Assembly (NCBI RefSeq): GCF_000631985.1 | Contig: NZ_JFYN01000008.1 | Coordinates: 120,861-184,860 of the forward strand | DNA length: 64,000 bases | Direction of reading: 5' to 3' | From: Pseudomonas sp. RIT288 | GTDB taxonomy: Bacteria > Pseudomonadota > Gammaproteobacteria > Pseudomonadales > Pseudomonadaceae | Shown: piece after piece, positions 47,481 through 56,816 of the stretch | Layout of the letters: each line of letters opens with the position of its first letter | How positions within the stretch are numbered: the first letter of the stretch is position 1 | Translations under genes and position numbers: made by a program | The notes under the pieces: generated by a model | What the model was told of the DNA's origin: nothing | What the model saw: only the letters and a program-made list of their open reading frames with translations | The model's database searches: none

Positions 47481-49317
47481 GGGCGAACTCCTTTTGCTGT
47501 TGCTGCATCTGTGTGGCGGTCAACGCGGTCGGGCTGATTTCCCACCAGGTATCGAGCCCGGCGTCATACAGCGGCGCCGTCGCCGGACGGCCGAAACGGT
47601 TCCACCACACCGTGGAAATCCCCGGCGGGTAATAGTTGGGAATCCAGTAATAACCCCACTGTAATACCCGATCCAAAGCGTGAGCATGGCGCAGCAGGCT
47701 TTCGCGGTTGTCGGCCTGCACCAGCCCTTCAAGCAAGGCATCGACGGCCGGATCGCGCAGCACCATGTAGTTGTTCGAACCGGGATCGTCGGCGCCGTCG
47801 GAGCCGAAGTAATTGAACATCTCGCGCCCCGGCGCCTGACTCACCGGGTAGCCGACCACGATCATGTCGTAGTCGCGATTGCGCACGCGGTTGGTGTATT
47901 GCGCGGTGTCGACCTGGCGAATATCGAAGCCGATACCGATCTGCGCCAGGTTGCGCTTGAACGGCAGCAGCAGCCGTTCAAAGCCCTTCTGACCGTTGAG
48001 AAAGGTGAACTGCAGCGGCTCGCCGTTGGCATTCACCAACTGATCACCACGGGGTTTCCAGCCGGCGGCTTCCAGCAGTTTCAAGGCCTGCAACTGCTCG
48101 GCGCGGATGTTGCCGCTGCCGTCGGTTTTCGGCGCTTCGAAGACCTCGGTGAACACCTCATCGGGGATCTTGCCGCGCCACGGTTCGAGGATTTTCAGTT
48201 CCTCGGCGTCCGGCAACTCGGTGGCCGACAACGCACTGTGCGAGAAGTAACTGCGCTGGCGCAGGTACATGCTGCGCATCATCTGCCGATTGCTCCACTC
48301 GAAATCCCAGAGCATGGCGATCGCCTGCCGCACCCGGCGATCCTGAAACATGGGTTTTTGCAGGTTGAACACGAAACCCTGCGAACCTTGCGCAGCACCC
48401 GGCGCCAGATGTTCGCGAAGCAATTTACCCTGCTCCAGCGCCGTCCCGGCATAGCCGATGGTGTAACTGGTCGCGGAAAAGTCGCGGTTGTAATCAAAAC
48501 CGCCAGCCTTGAGCACTTGCCGGGAAACATCGGTGTCGGCGAAGAACTCGACACTCAAGTGATCGAAGTTATAGAGGCCGCGCGTGATCGGCAGGTCCTT
48601 GGCCCACCAGTCGGCGACGCGCTGAAATTTCACGCTGCGCCCGGCATCCACCGCGCTGATCCGGTACGGGCCGCTGCCCGGCGGGATCTCGAAACCGGCG
48701 CCGTCGGCGAAGTTTCGTGTGCGCCACCAATGTTCCGGAAACACCGGCAGCGTCGCCAGATCCAGTGGCAAGGTGCGGCTGTCGTTGTTCTTGAAGTTGA
48801 AGCGCACTTGCGTCGGCGACTCCACCACTACGTCGGCAACGTCACGAAACTGTTGGCGGTATTTGAGGCTGCCCTGAGTGGTTAACAGTTCGAAGGTGTA
48901 ACGCACGTCTTCGGCTGTGATTGGCGTGCCGTCGTCGAACCGCGCCTTGGGATTGAGGTAGAAACGCAGCCAGCGGCGATCCGCATCCAGTTCCATCTGC
49001 TGCGCCACCAGGCCGTAGACGCTGTAGGGTTCGTCCTTGCTGCGACAGGCCAGCGGCGCGTAGAGCCAACCGTCGATGTCGGCGACGCCGGTGCCTTTGT
49101 CGATGTACGGAATCAGGTGATCGAACGGGCCGCTTTCCAGTGAGGAGCGCCGCAGCGTCCCGCCCTTGGGCGCGTTGGGGTTGGCGTAGGCCAGGTGGTG
49201 AAAGTCCGCGGCGTATTTGGGGGCTTCGCCGTAGACCGTGAGTGCGGGTTGTGGAGCGGCCCAAATGAAGGGGCATGGCAGCGCAAAAACGCTGAACAGA
49301 ATGAGCCTGGAGAGCAT
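47467..49317 (-). CDS. yejA: Periplasmic peptide-binding protein of the Yej-type importer
   Basis: This 616-aa SBP_bac_5 family protein has a signal peptide ([20 protein letters not shown]), then [17 protein letters not shown], the start typical of YejA-like binding proteins, and [18 protein letters not shown]. It binds extended peptides for the YejBEF channel. AAGGATC precedes the ATG. It heads the four-gene operon. Upstream lies a TonB receptor in the same direction, so the two may act in series on one substrate; that link is inferred from position. Confidence 0.92.
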   Translation of the reverse strand: MLSRLILFSVFALPCPFIWAAPQPALTVYGEAPKYAADFHHLAYANPNAPKGGTLRRSSLESGPFDHLIPYIDKGTGVADIDGWLYAPLACRSKDEPYSVYGLVAQQMELDADRRWLRFYLNPKARFDDGTPITAEDVRYTFELLTTQGSLKYRQQFRDVADVVVESPTQVRFNFKNNDSRTLPLDLATLPVFPEHWWRTRNFADGAGFEIPPGSGPYRISAVDAGRSVKFQRVADWWAKDLPITRGLYNFDHLSVEFFADTDVSRQVLKAGGFDYNRDFSATSYTIGYAGTALEQGKLLREHLAPGAAQGSQGFVFNLQKPMFQDRRVRQAIAMLWDFEWSNRQMMRSMYLRQRSYFSHSALSATELPDAEELKILEPWRGKIPDEVFTEVFEAPKTDGSGNIRAEQLQALKLLEAAGWKPRGDQLVNANGEPLQFTFLNGQKGFERLLLPFKRNLAQIGIGFDIRQVDTAQYTNRVRNRDYDMIVVGYPVSQAPGREMFNYFGSDGADDPGSNNYMVLRDPAVDALLEGLVQADNRESLLRHAHALDRVLQWGYYWIPNYYPPGISTVWWNRFGRPATAPLYDAGLDTWWEISPTALTATQMQQQQKEFAHVGL

Positions 49318-49350
49318 TGGCAGATCCTTTTTTGCACGGTGCGGCTACTG

Positions 49351-49432
49351 GCCTCTTCGCTAGCAGGCTAGCTCCCGCAGGCTCTTGCGCTGGACACAGA
49401 ACCCCGTGGTAGTCAGCCTGCTGGCGATAGCG
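49351..49432. repeat. Degenerate REP doublet
   Basis: CTTCGCTAGCAGGCTAGCTC and CAGCCTGCTGGCGATAGC lie in opposite orientation about 40 bp apart. It occupies the start of a 360-bp gene-free gap between the second TonB receptor and the yej operon. Confidence 0.65.
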
Positions 49433-49550
49433 ACGCAACAGTCACCTATCATCCTGCCTACCTGTGATGTGCAACAGGCCGGCGATTTTTATAGGGCAGG
49501 CTTAGATCAATAAGTGACTAAAACCCGCCCCTTCCATGAAATCCGATCCT

Positions 49551-49652
49551 TGTAGGAGCTGCCGCAGGCTCGGGCCGCGATCGGACGATCTGTTGATCTT
49601 TAACGTCAAAAGATCGTCCGATCGCGGCCCGAGCCTTCGGCAGCTCCTACAC
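49551..49652. repeat. Long hairpin repeat (GTAGGAGCT family), copy 5, long-armed variant
   Basis: The left arm TGTAGGAGCTGCCGCAGGCT continues as CGGGCCGCGATCGGACGATC and is matched by the right arm GATCGTCCGATCGCGGCCCG then AGCCTTCGGCAGCTCCTACA, giving a stem of roughly 40 bp. The inner part GGGCCGCGATCGGACGATC replaces the usual short GCGATC of the other copies. Confidence 0.88.
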
Positions 49653-49677
49653 AGAGCGGGTCAGTACACAGAGCGGG

Positions 49678-52320
49678 TCAGAATTTGTAATTGACCCGCG
49701 TGTATAGCGTCCGCCCGAACGGGTCGCCGTATTTCGGGTCGTAGCCGCTCTGGAAGGTGTAGGTCTGGTTACTGAATGGTGGCTCGCGGTCGAACAGGTT
49801 CTTCGCACCGAGGGTCACGCTCAGGGTTTTGCGCCAGGTGTAGGTGCCTGCCAGATCCCAGACGTTGTACGAGCCGACGTAATCGTGGGTCTCGCGGTCG
49901 GAGTCGTGGTAACCGCTGGTGTAGCGGTTGGTCAGGGCCACGCCGTAGGGGCCGTAGTTCCAGCTGCCGGTCAGGCTGTGACGCCAACGGGCCACGGCGC
50001 CGGCCGAGGAAAAGTCGCCGCCACGAAAATCGCCGAGCTTGTCGATGTAGTCGCCCTTGAGCTGCTGCTGGTACTCGTAGCGGCTGACATAGGTGCCTTG
50101 CAGGCCGATGCCGAAGTTGCCGTACGGGGTGCTCGGCAAGCGGTAGTCGAAACTGACATCGACACCATGGGTCTTGATCTTGCCGAGGTTGGCCAGCCCC
50201 GTGACGATGTGATCGATGGAGCCATCAGGCTTGCGCACCAGGCGATCAGGGTACAGCTCCGGGTTCTCGAACACCGCCGATTCCGGGAATTCGGCGATCT
50301 GGTTGGCGATGTTGATCCACCAGAAGTCCAGCCCGGTGGTCAGCCGCTCGAACGGCTGATAGACGAAACCGAGGGTGACGTTGCGCGCGGTTTCCGGGCT
50401 CAGTTCAGTATTGCCACCGGTGCGACTGTAGAACTGCTGGGCGCAGTCGCGGTTGGCGATCCCGCCGTTGCTCGGGTTGCCGCCGGCACACAGCCGCGGG
50501 TCGTTGTAGTTGGCGACGGTGAACGTGGTGAAGTTCGGGCTGTACAACTCGTACAGCGACGGCGCACGAAAACCTTCACTGTAGGCGCCGCGCACCACCA
50601 GTTGCTTGAACGGCTGGAAGCGGAACGAGTATTTCGGGTTGGTGGTGCTGCCGAAATCGCTGTACTTGTCGTGGCGCACAGCGGCGGACAACTCCAGGCT
50701 GTCGAGCACCGGCACGTTGACCTCGGCGTACTGCGCCGAGACGCTGCGATCCCCGGCGACGCTGGCATTGGGGTCGACGCCAAGGCTCTGCACATCGGCA
50801 GCGAACTGGGCGAAATCCTGATGAAAATCCTCCTTGCGGTATTCGCCACCCAGCGCCAGTGCCGAAGGACCAGCGCCGAACCAATCACCGATCTCACGAC
50901 TGACACGCCCGTCTATCGCCTTCACCCGCCCTACCGCCGTCGAGTAATCGCCGTCCACCGCATTGGCCGCCAGCAGCGCCTGCCCGGCAGCGGTCTGTGC
51001 GCCAAACGGGTTGATGACGCCGTTGGCAATACCGGCGCTGACGGCGCGGTCGTTGACATAGCCGGCCTCGATGGCATTGATCACTTTGTTCTGGTTGTAC
51101 GACGCGCCGACGTTGTAGTCCCAACCAACCACGCTGCCGTCAAAGCTCAACAGCAAACGCTGGCCGGTGTTGTCGTCTTCGTGCTGGCGCGCGCCAACGG
51201 CGGTTTCGCGCCAGTTCACATCCACCGGTTGCGTCGGGTCGAGGGCGAAGCCGTTGGGGCCGGGGGTAATACCGTTACCGGGATAGAACGTCGTGCCGGG
51301 ATTGACCTGATTGCCCATCAGCGTACCGGGGCCGATCTGCGTGCGGTTTTCGTTGCGTGCCCAGAAGTATTCGAGGCTGACGTTGTGATCATCCGCCAGC
51401 TTGCCGGTGGCTTTGGCGAAAGCCGAGGTCTTCTCGGTTTCCGGCACCAGATCGAGGTAATTCCACAGGCTCTGGCGGCAGATGCCATTGCGCGCCAGCA
51501 GGCCCGGGGCGCTGCAGCCGGAACTGGCCAGCGGGTTGGTGGCGTTGCTGCCCTGACTCCAGTTGGCCGGCGATGCGGTGCCGGAGGTGTAATCGAGGCC
51601 GCGTCCCGGCTGATAGTTGTAGGTGTAACCACGGTCTTCGGCAGCCAGGCGTTGCTGCTTGTCATGACTGACCACGCCGAACACGTTGAAACGATCATCC
51701 TGCAAATCGCCGAAGCCCCAACTGCCGCTGAAGTTACGACTTTCACCACCGCCGGCATGGGTCGGTGTGTCGTAGTTGGTGCTGAGCTGGCCTTCCGTGA
51801 GGCTGGTCTTGGTGATGAAGTTGATCACCCCGCCAATCGCATCGGTGCCGTACAACGCCGAAGCACCGTCACGCAGGACTTCGACGCGATCAATGGCGGC
51901 GAACGGAATGGTGTTCAGGTCAACCCCGGAGCCATTGATCGCGTTGGTCGCGTTGTTGCTCAGCCGCCGGCCATTGAGCAGCACCAGCGTCTTGTTCGGG
52001 CCGATGCCACGCAAATCGGCATACGACGCCCCGCCGCTGCTCGAACCCACCGAACGACCGGAGCCGACCGAAGACTGATTGGCGGAAATCCGGCTCACCA
52101 GCTCCTCGGTGGTGCTCACCCCCTGCTCGCGCAGTTCTTCAACTCGCAGAATGGTGACCGGCACCGCAGTTTCCGCATCGACCCGGCGAATCGCAGTACC
52201 GGTGACTTCCACCCGTTGCAACTGGGTCGTGGGTTCGTCGGCAGCAACTGCCGGCAAGGTATTGATCGCCAGCAGCAAGGCCAGGCTCAAACGGGATCTA
52301 ACGGGTGAAAAATGGATCAT
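49678..52320 (-). CDS. TonB-dependent outer-membrane receptor
   Basis: This 880-aa receptor has a signal peptide (ending AVAADEP), a probable TonB box region near RVEVTGTAI, a plug domain (VDLNTIPFAAIDRVEVLRDGASALYGTDAIGGVINF) and a 22-strand barrel ending in YTRVNYKF with a terminal Phe. No STN domain is present, so it does not signal through FecR itself. It belongs to the group with iron- or peptide-type plugs, but the ligand cannot be read. The downstream yej-type importer in the same direction hints at a peptide or peptide-siderophore substrate. A 17-bp duplication covers its stop codon. Confidence 0.92.
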   Translation of the reverse strand: MIHFSPVRSRLSLALLLAINTLPAVAADEPTTQLQRVEVTGTAIRRVDAETAVPVTILRVEELREQGVSTTEELVSRISANQSSVGSGRSVGSSSGGASYADLRGIGPNKTLVLLNGRRLSNNATNAINGSGVDLNTIPFAAIDRVEVLRDGASALYGTDAIGGVINFITKTSLTEGQLSTNYDTPTHAGGGESRNFSGSWGFGDLQDDRFNVFGVVSHDKQQRLAAEDRGYTYNYQPGRGLDYTSGTASPANWSQGSNATNPLASSGCSAPGLLARNGICRQSLWNYLDLVPETEKTSAFAKATGKLADDHNVSLEYFWARNENRTQIGPGTLMGNQVNPGTTFYPGNGITPGPNGFALDPTQPVDVNWRETAVGARQHEDDNTGQRLLLSFDGSVVGWDYNVGASYNQNKVINAIEAGYVNDRAVSAGIANGVINPFGAQTAAGQALLAANAVDGDYSTAVGRVKAIDGRVSREIGDWFGAGPSALALGGEYRKEDFHQDFAQFAADVQSLGVDPNASVAGDRSVSAQYAEVNVPVLDSLELSAAVRHDKYSDFGSTTNPKYSFRFQPFKQLVVRGAYSEGFRAPSLYELYSPNFTTFTVANYNDPRLCAGGNPSNGGIANRDCAQQFYSRTGGNTELSPETARNVTLGFVYQPFERLTTGLDFWWINIANQIAEFPESAVFENPELYPDRLVRKPDGSIDHIVTGLANLGKIKTHGVDVSFDYRLPSTPYGNFGIGLQGTYVSRYEYQQQLKGDYIDKLGDFRGGDFSSAGAVARWRHSLTGSWNYGPYGVALTNRYTSGYHDSDRETHDYVGSYNVWDLAGTYTWRKTLSVTLGAKNLFDREPPFSNQTYTFQSGYDPKYGDPFGRTLYTRVNYKF

Positions 52321-52437
52321 GAACGGCCATCCCTGCGTTTTGGTTTATGCAGGGATGTGCAATGGACAGCAGGGTTTTATAGAGCCCGATTTAGACCGTT
52401 GGGTGATGAGGTTATGCAAAAAAATGGCATGTGTGGA

Positions 52438-52941
52438 TCAAGCCAGCTCCATCTCCCTCAGCAACCGGGTATCCAGCCCAAACCGCTCCTGGGAAACCAT
52501 CCTGAACTGCCCCTCCGCCAATTCGCAGCTCACCAGCAGATTCCACGAGTGCCGGGTTGCCGCCGAGGGGATCAGTACAAACGGATGCTCTGCCAATAAT
52601 GCATCGGCGAACAGTTGTTGATTGGGTGAAGGCTTGGCGGGGCTCAACCAGTAAGGATTCGGCACATCCTCCGGCTGCACGATTTTCACTTTTGCTTCGC
52701 TGATGACCTCAAAACACGTGAGGACATAAGGTTCACTGTCCAGCGCGTCAAAGCTGTGATTGGCTGCCACCTCCAGAATGGCCGAGGATGGATCGACTGA
52801 TGCATAAACGACTCGCCGCCCGGGTATGTTCCATCGGCCTCCATTGAGATTTGAACCCATCCCGCTGTCCCACGTCCCTCCGTAAACCTCGGGGTCCAGC
52901 CGCCATGCATACCAGTGCTCGTCCCAAGGCAAGGGATTCAT
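52438..52941 (-). CDS. RES-domain toxin
   Basis: This 167-aa protein carries a RES domain. The conserved Arg sits in NLNGGRWNIPGRRVVYAS, and the conserved Glu in SAILEVAAN. RES toxins (ParT, MbcT) act on NAD+ or modify Prs by ADP-ribosyl transfer. The ATG at 52941 overlaps the antitoxin stop by four bases (ATGA), the standard layout of Xre-RES toxin-antitoxin operons; the frame upstream to 53061 is not real. Which of the two known RES activities applies is open. Confidence 0.92.
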   Translation of the reverse strand: MNPLPWDEHWYAWRLDPEVYGGTWDSGMGSNLNGGRWNIPGRRVVYASVDPSSAILEVAANHSFDALDSEPYVLTCFEVISEAKVKIVQPEDVPNPYWLSPAKPSPNQQLFADALLAEHPFVLIPSAATRHSWNLLVSCELAEGQFRMVSQERFGLDTRLLREMELA

Positions 52942-53414
52942 GTGTAAACCCCGTATATCAGCTGCCCCAGATACTGCTCGACCATCTGAAACCCCAGTGA
53001 ATGCCGGATCAACTCCACGGGTACGCGACCGTTCAGGTAGGTACTGGGTTTGCGCAGCCACTCCTCGGCCCGTGACTGGCGCCCGAAGGCACGAATGGCC
53101 TTTTCCAGCACCAACGCATATTGGTAGGCGATGACGCTTTGCTGCGGGCCAAGCCGTACCGTTTTACCTTCCTTCAGTAATCGCCGTACGGTTCTGACCG
53201 ACTTGCCGGTGATACGTTTGACCATATCGTCTTGCAGATAAAGCTCAGAGGTTGAAAGCATGTTGACGACATCGTTCAGCTCAAAACCTTCGTCGGTCAG
53301 GTCAACGATCAGAAAGGCGTCGTCACCGATGTTCTGGCCATTCACGAGCAAGTCGACAGGTCTGCCCTCGGCCCGCTTCACCCCCGTCAGTCGGGTTACC
53401 TTGACGCTGGGCAT
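52938..53414 (-). CDS. MbcA/ParS/Xre-type antitoxin
   Basis: This 158-aa antitoxin precedes the RES toxin. Its C-terminal MbcA/ParS domain is seen in RAFGRQSRAEEWLRKPSTYLNGRVPVELI, ending MVEQYLGQLIYGVYT, which usually caps the toxin active site. The central part (NDVVNMLSTSELYLQDDMVKRITGKSVRTVRRLLKEG) resembles the Xre DNA-binding region. The ATG at 53414 (MPSVKVTRL) has GGAGGAGG upstream; a longer frame to 53600 lacks support. Antitoxin-first order suggests autorepression of the operon. Confidence 0.92.
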   Translation of the reverse strand: MPSVKVTRLTGVKRAEGRPVDLLVNGQNIGDDAFLIVDLTDEGFELNDVVNMLSTSELYLQDDMVKRITGKSVRTVRRLLKEGKTVRLGPQQSVIAYQYALVLEKAIRAFGRQSRAEEWLRKPSTYLNGRVPVELIRHSLGFQMVEQYLGQLIYGVYT

Positions 53415-53587
53415 CGCGACCTCCTCCATGGGGCACCTGGCACGATCGGTGCGCCATTGAAGGCGATGGGAATAAGCAGGCGTTTCGTATTCGAGGTGGG
53501 GCGTTCGCATAATCCATCCGTTATCAGAGGCCTGAGCGTCCAAGCCGTTTACGACTTCAATGTCATGTCCGATGCTATAGATCATGC

Positions 53588-53619
53588 TTCCGACGACCAA
53601 CCTGAGAATGTCGTCGGAA
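53588..53619 (-). promoter_or_regulatory. Inverted repeat upstream of the toxin-antitoxin operon
   Basis: TTCCGACGAC and GTCGTCGGAA are perfect 10-bp arms around a 12-bp spacer. They lie 174 bp before the antitoxin ATG and 65 bp after the stop of the TonB receptor. It could be an operator bound by the antitoxin or a transcript end for the receptor gene. No T run is present, which favours the operator idea slightly. Confidence 0.45.
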
Positions 53620-53683
53620 ATATCCCCGCTTCTGCGAAATTTCGGCCCGTTTGCGTAGGACGTTACTCACGCATACCGCGTGC

Positions 53684-56605
53684 TCAACTGCCGAAGTGAT
53701 AACTCACATCCAGCCACCACTGCCGCCCGTACGGGTCATAGTTGCCGGTCGGGTAATACGGCCAGCCGGCCGAGTCATCGTGTTTGATCTGGTTGAGCAC
53801 GTTGTTCACGGTCAGGCCGACGCTGGCACGGTCATTGAGCTTGTAGCGGGCGCTGGCGTTGAACACCGTCCAGGGCGACAGACGCCCGTCACCCGCGCCG
53901 TTGGTCACCGAACCATAGCGAATGCCCATCAGCGTCGCCGTGGCTTTCTGGTAATCCCAGGTCAGACTGGCGTTGACCTTGCTGCGCCAGTCGTAGTTGG
54001 TCCGCGAAGTGCGCCAGTCCTGAGTCGGCGCCTCGTCGGACTCCTTGTAGAAATGCGAAAGCACCAAGGTATAGCCCAGCGCCGAACTGAACGCGCCGTA
54101 CTGCCCGGCGCCCCAGCGGATGTTGCTCTTGAAGTCCAGACCGCTGACCCGCTCGCTGGCGGCGTTGATCGCATTGACCCGCACTCGCTGCAACTGATTG
54201 GGATCAACCGCGGCATTGCCCGGGTTGCGGTCGATGCGCGCCAGGGTCGACTGGCAGTTCGCCGAGTTGATGTCCTGGGTGCCGTTGCGGCATTCGTTCT
54301 CTTGCTGCAACAGGCGGTTTTCGTCGACGGTGGTCAGCAGGTCGTCGATCTCGACCCGCCAGAAATCGGTGGAGAAATCGAAATTGCGCGACGGCGACCA
54401 GACAAAACCATAGGTCCAGGATTTGCCGCGTTCGGACTCAAGATCCGGGGTGCCACTCTGGGTGTAATCGACCCGCCCACGATCACACGCGCCCTGCACG
54501 CCCTGGCTGCAACCGTAGTAGTCGATCTGCGCCGGGTAGTAACCGTTGCTGTCCGACTGGTAGATGTAGTTCAGGTCCGGTGCACGGAAACTGGTGCCGT
54601 AACTGCCGCGCAGCAACAGACTGGTGATCGGGCGCCATTCGAGGCCGAGGTTGTAGGTTTTCTGCTGCTCGCTGCGACCGCTGAATTTGTATTGGTCCCA
54701 ACGCCCGGCGGCGGTGGCCAGCACGGTGTCGGTCACCGGAATGCTGAACTCGCCACCGGCGGCGTAGCGCTTGCGCGAACCGCCGGAGCTTTGCGCCGGG
54801 CTCACGCCATAAAAAGTGCCGTCATTCAGACCGTCATCCGGGTCGACGCGATATTCCTGCTTGCCCGCTTCCAGCACGCCGGCAAATCCGACCGGGCCGG
54901 CCGGCAGGTCAAACAGGTCGCCATTGATCGACGCGTTGTAGCTGGTGGAAACCGACTTGCTGCGCTGGGTCAGATTGCTGCGAAACTGCTCCCACTCTTG
55001 TGGCGTCAGCGGGCGATCGAGACGCGAGGCGTCCGGGGCGAACACCGGGTAACCGCCACTCACGCCCAATTGCGGGCCGAGGTAGAAATCCTGAATCGAC
55101 GACAGCGGCGTGTAGCGCGTGGTTCTGACGCTGCGATATTCCGAACGGTTGGCCGCCAGATCGTAGCTCCAGCCGGTGTCGGCGATCTTGTCCGAGAGGC
55201 CGAGGGTGCCGGTCCACGAAGTGTCGGTCCACTTGCTGTTGTTGCTGGTGCGGCCACCGATTTCCTCTTCACCGTAACGCCGATACCAGCGCTCCAGATT
55301 GCCGCTGTTCTGGTTGATGAAATCCGGTGAAGTAAACGTCGGGCCACGGGTGTTGTTCTGGATGTGGTCGAGGCCATACATCAAGTCGGCAAACACCTGA
55401 CCGCTGTCGCTGAAGTGCCAGGTGCCGCGCGTATAGCCGTCGTAGTTTTCCTTTTGCGTCTGGATCGTCCAGTAATCGTTGTACATCTGATCGGTGCGGC
55501 AGCGTCCGCCGTTGTTCAGCAGCTTGTTGTCGAAGGTGCCTTGATAGGCGCCGCAACCGGGGCCGAGGTAGCGGTTGTTGCTCAGGTCGCGACGGTAACC
55601 GACATCCGCCAGCGGGCCGCTCTGCATGAAGCCGCGATCGTCGGCCCAGATCGGGTCACGGTTGGTCAGTTCCAGGCCGAACAAGCCGTCGAAGTCGCCC
55701 CAACTGCCGCCGCCGCTGATTTGCAGGCGCTGATTGTCGCCACCGCCGCGCTCACTGGTGCCGCCCTTGAGATTGACGTCGATGCCATCGATCTGCTTCT
55801 TGAGGATGATGTTGACCACCCCGGCAATCGCGTCCGAACCGTAGATTGCCGAGGCGCCGCTGCTGAGAATTTCGATGCGTTCGATGACCGCCGAGGGAAT
55901 GTTCGCCAGGTTGGTGAAGTTGACCTTGCCGTCGTATGGCGTCGGGTAATCGGCGACGCGCCGGCCGTTGATCAGCACCAGCGTGTGATTGGGGCCGAGG
56001 CCACGCAGGTTGATTGCGCTGGCCGCCGGTTGCCAGGTGTTGCCGTAGTCCTCGCCCTGGGTCATGCCGGTGTTTTGCGTCTGCGTCGCCAGGGCGTCAT
56101 AGACGTTCTTGTAGCCGCGCGCTTCCATCTCTTCGTGGGTGATGACGTTGACCGGGGTCGCGCCATCGCTCTGCGCGCGGGCGATTCGCGAACCGGTGAC
56201 GGTGACTTTTTCCATACGGTAATCGGCGCTGGTCGCCGGGGCCACGGCACTGACTTTGGCCGCCACCGGCGCAATCGCCGCCCCTTCGCGCACGCTCAGG
56301 CCCTGAGCACTTTGCTCGACGTGCAGCCCGCTGCCGAGCAACGCCTTCTCGACGGCCTGACGTCCGCCCAACGCACCGCGCACGGCACCGCTGCGTTTGC
56401 CTTGCACCAGATTCTGGCTGAAGGAAATCGGTACGCCGGTCTGGCGCGAGATGTCCAGCAAGACCTCGTCGAGCGGGCCGCTGGCGATGTCGAAAGTGAA
56501 TACCTGAACGGCAGAATCCTGCGCATACACCGCGATCGGCGCCAACCCCATCGCCAATGCGGTGGCGAGGGTCAGGCGCGGTAATTGTTGTTTGAATGAA
56601 ATCAT
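53684..56605 (-). CDS. TonB-dependent receptor with STN signalling domain
   Basis: This 973-aa receptor has a signal peptide (ending AVYAQD) and an STN domain (residues about 30-105, VFTFDIASGPLDEVLLDISRQ), which passes ligand occupancy to a FecR-type protein. The plug (SAVIERIEILSSGASAIYGSDAIAGVVNI) and a barrel ending VSYHFGS follow. It belongs with the fecI-fecR genes just upstream in the same direction, so it is the probable inducing receptor of that cell-surface signalling system. The ATG at 56605 starts the signal peptide, with GGGAAG upstream; the longer frame to 56674 is not supported. The ligand is unknown. Confidence 0.93.
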   Translation of the reverse strand: MISFKQQLPRLTLATALAMGLAPIAVYAQDSAVQVFTFDIASGPLDEVLLDISRQTGVPISFSQNLVQGKRSGAVRGALGGRQAVEKALLGSGLHVEQSAQGLSVREGAAIAPVAAKVSAVAPATSADYRMEKVTVTGSRIARAQSDGATPVNVITHEEMEARGYKNVYDALATQTQNTGMTQGEDYGNTWQPAASAINLRGLGPNHTLVLINGRRVADYPTPYDGKVNFTNLANIPSAVIERIEILSSGASAIYGSDAIAGVVNIILKKQIDGIDVNLKGGTSERGGGDNQRLQISGGGSWGDFDGLFGLELTNRDPIWADDRGFMQSGPLADVGYRRDLSNNRYLGPGCGAYQGTFDNKLLNNGGRCRTDQMYNDYWTIQTQKENYDGYTRGTWHFSDSGQVFADLMYGLDHIQNNTRGPTFTSPDFINQNSGNLERWYRRYGEEEIGGRTSNNSKWTDTSWTGTLGLSDKIADTGWSYDLAANRSEYRSVRTTRYTPLSSIQDFYLGPQLGVSGGYPVFAPDASRLDRPLTPQEWEQFRSNLTQRSKSVSTSYNASINGDLFDLPAGPVGFAGVLEAGKQEYRVDPDDGLNDGTFYGVSPAQSSGGSRKRYAAGGEFSIPVTDTVLATAAGRWDQYKFSGRSEQQKTYNLGLEWRPITSLLLRGSYGTSFRAPDLNYIYQSDSNGYYPAQIDYYGCSQGVQGACDRGRVDYTQSGTPDLESERGKSWTYGFVWSPSRNFDFSTDFWRVEIDDLLTTVDENRLLQQENECRNGTQDINSANCQSTLARIDRNPGNAAVDPNQLQRVRVNAINAASERVSGLDFKSNIRWGAGQYGAFSSALGYTLVLSHFYKESDEAPTQDWRTSRTNYDWRSKVNASLTWDYQKATATLMGIRYGSVTNGAGDGRLSPWTVFNASARYKLNDRASVGLTVNNVLNQIKHDDSAGWPYYPTGNYDPYGRQWWLDVSYHFGS

Positions 56606-56721
56606 CAAGGGCTTCCCTGTTGAAGGCGTCTGCAGGGAATGAGCAGCGGGCCGGCGTTTTTTATAGGGCGACAATTAGGCCAAGAAGTCATAAACCTATA
56701 ACCGGACTCCACACACATCAT

Positions 56722-56799
56722 GTAGGAGCTGCCGAAGGCTGCGATCTTTTGATCTTTAAAAGCGAAAATCAAAAGATCGCAGCCTGCGGCAGCTCCTAG
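56722..56799. repeat. Long hairpin repeat (GTAGGAGCT family), copy 6
   Basis: GTAGGAGCTGCCGAAGGCTG and CAGCCTGCGGCAGCTCCTA frame GATCTTTTGATC and AAAAGATCGC. It lies between fecR and the STN receptor in one transcription direction, so it may separate receptor expression from that of the regulators. Confidence 0.85.
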
Positions 56800-56816
56800 A
56801 GGGATATGCGGTGGGC

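Noticed and set aside
49885..52308. An 807-codon open frame opposite the TonB receptor
   Set aside because: It is a high-GC shadow of a clearly coding gene; it has no domain and no start signal.
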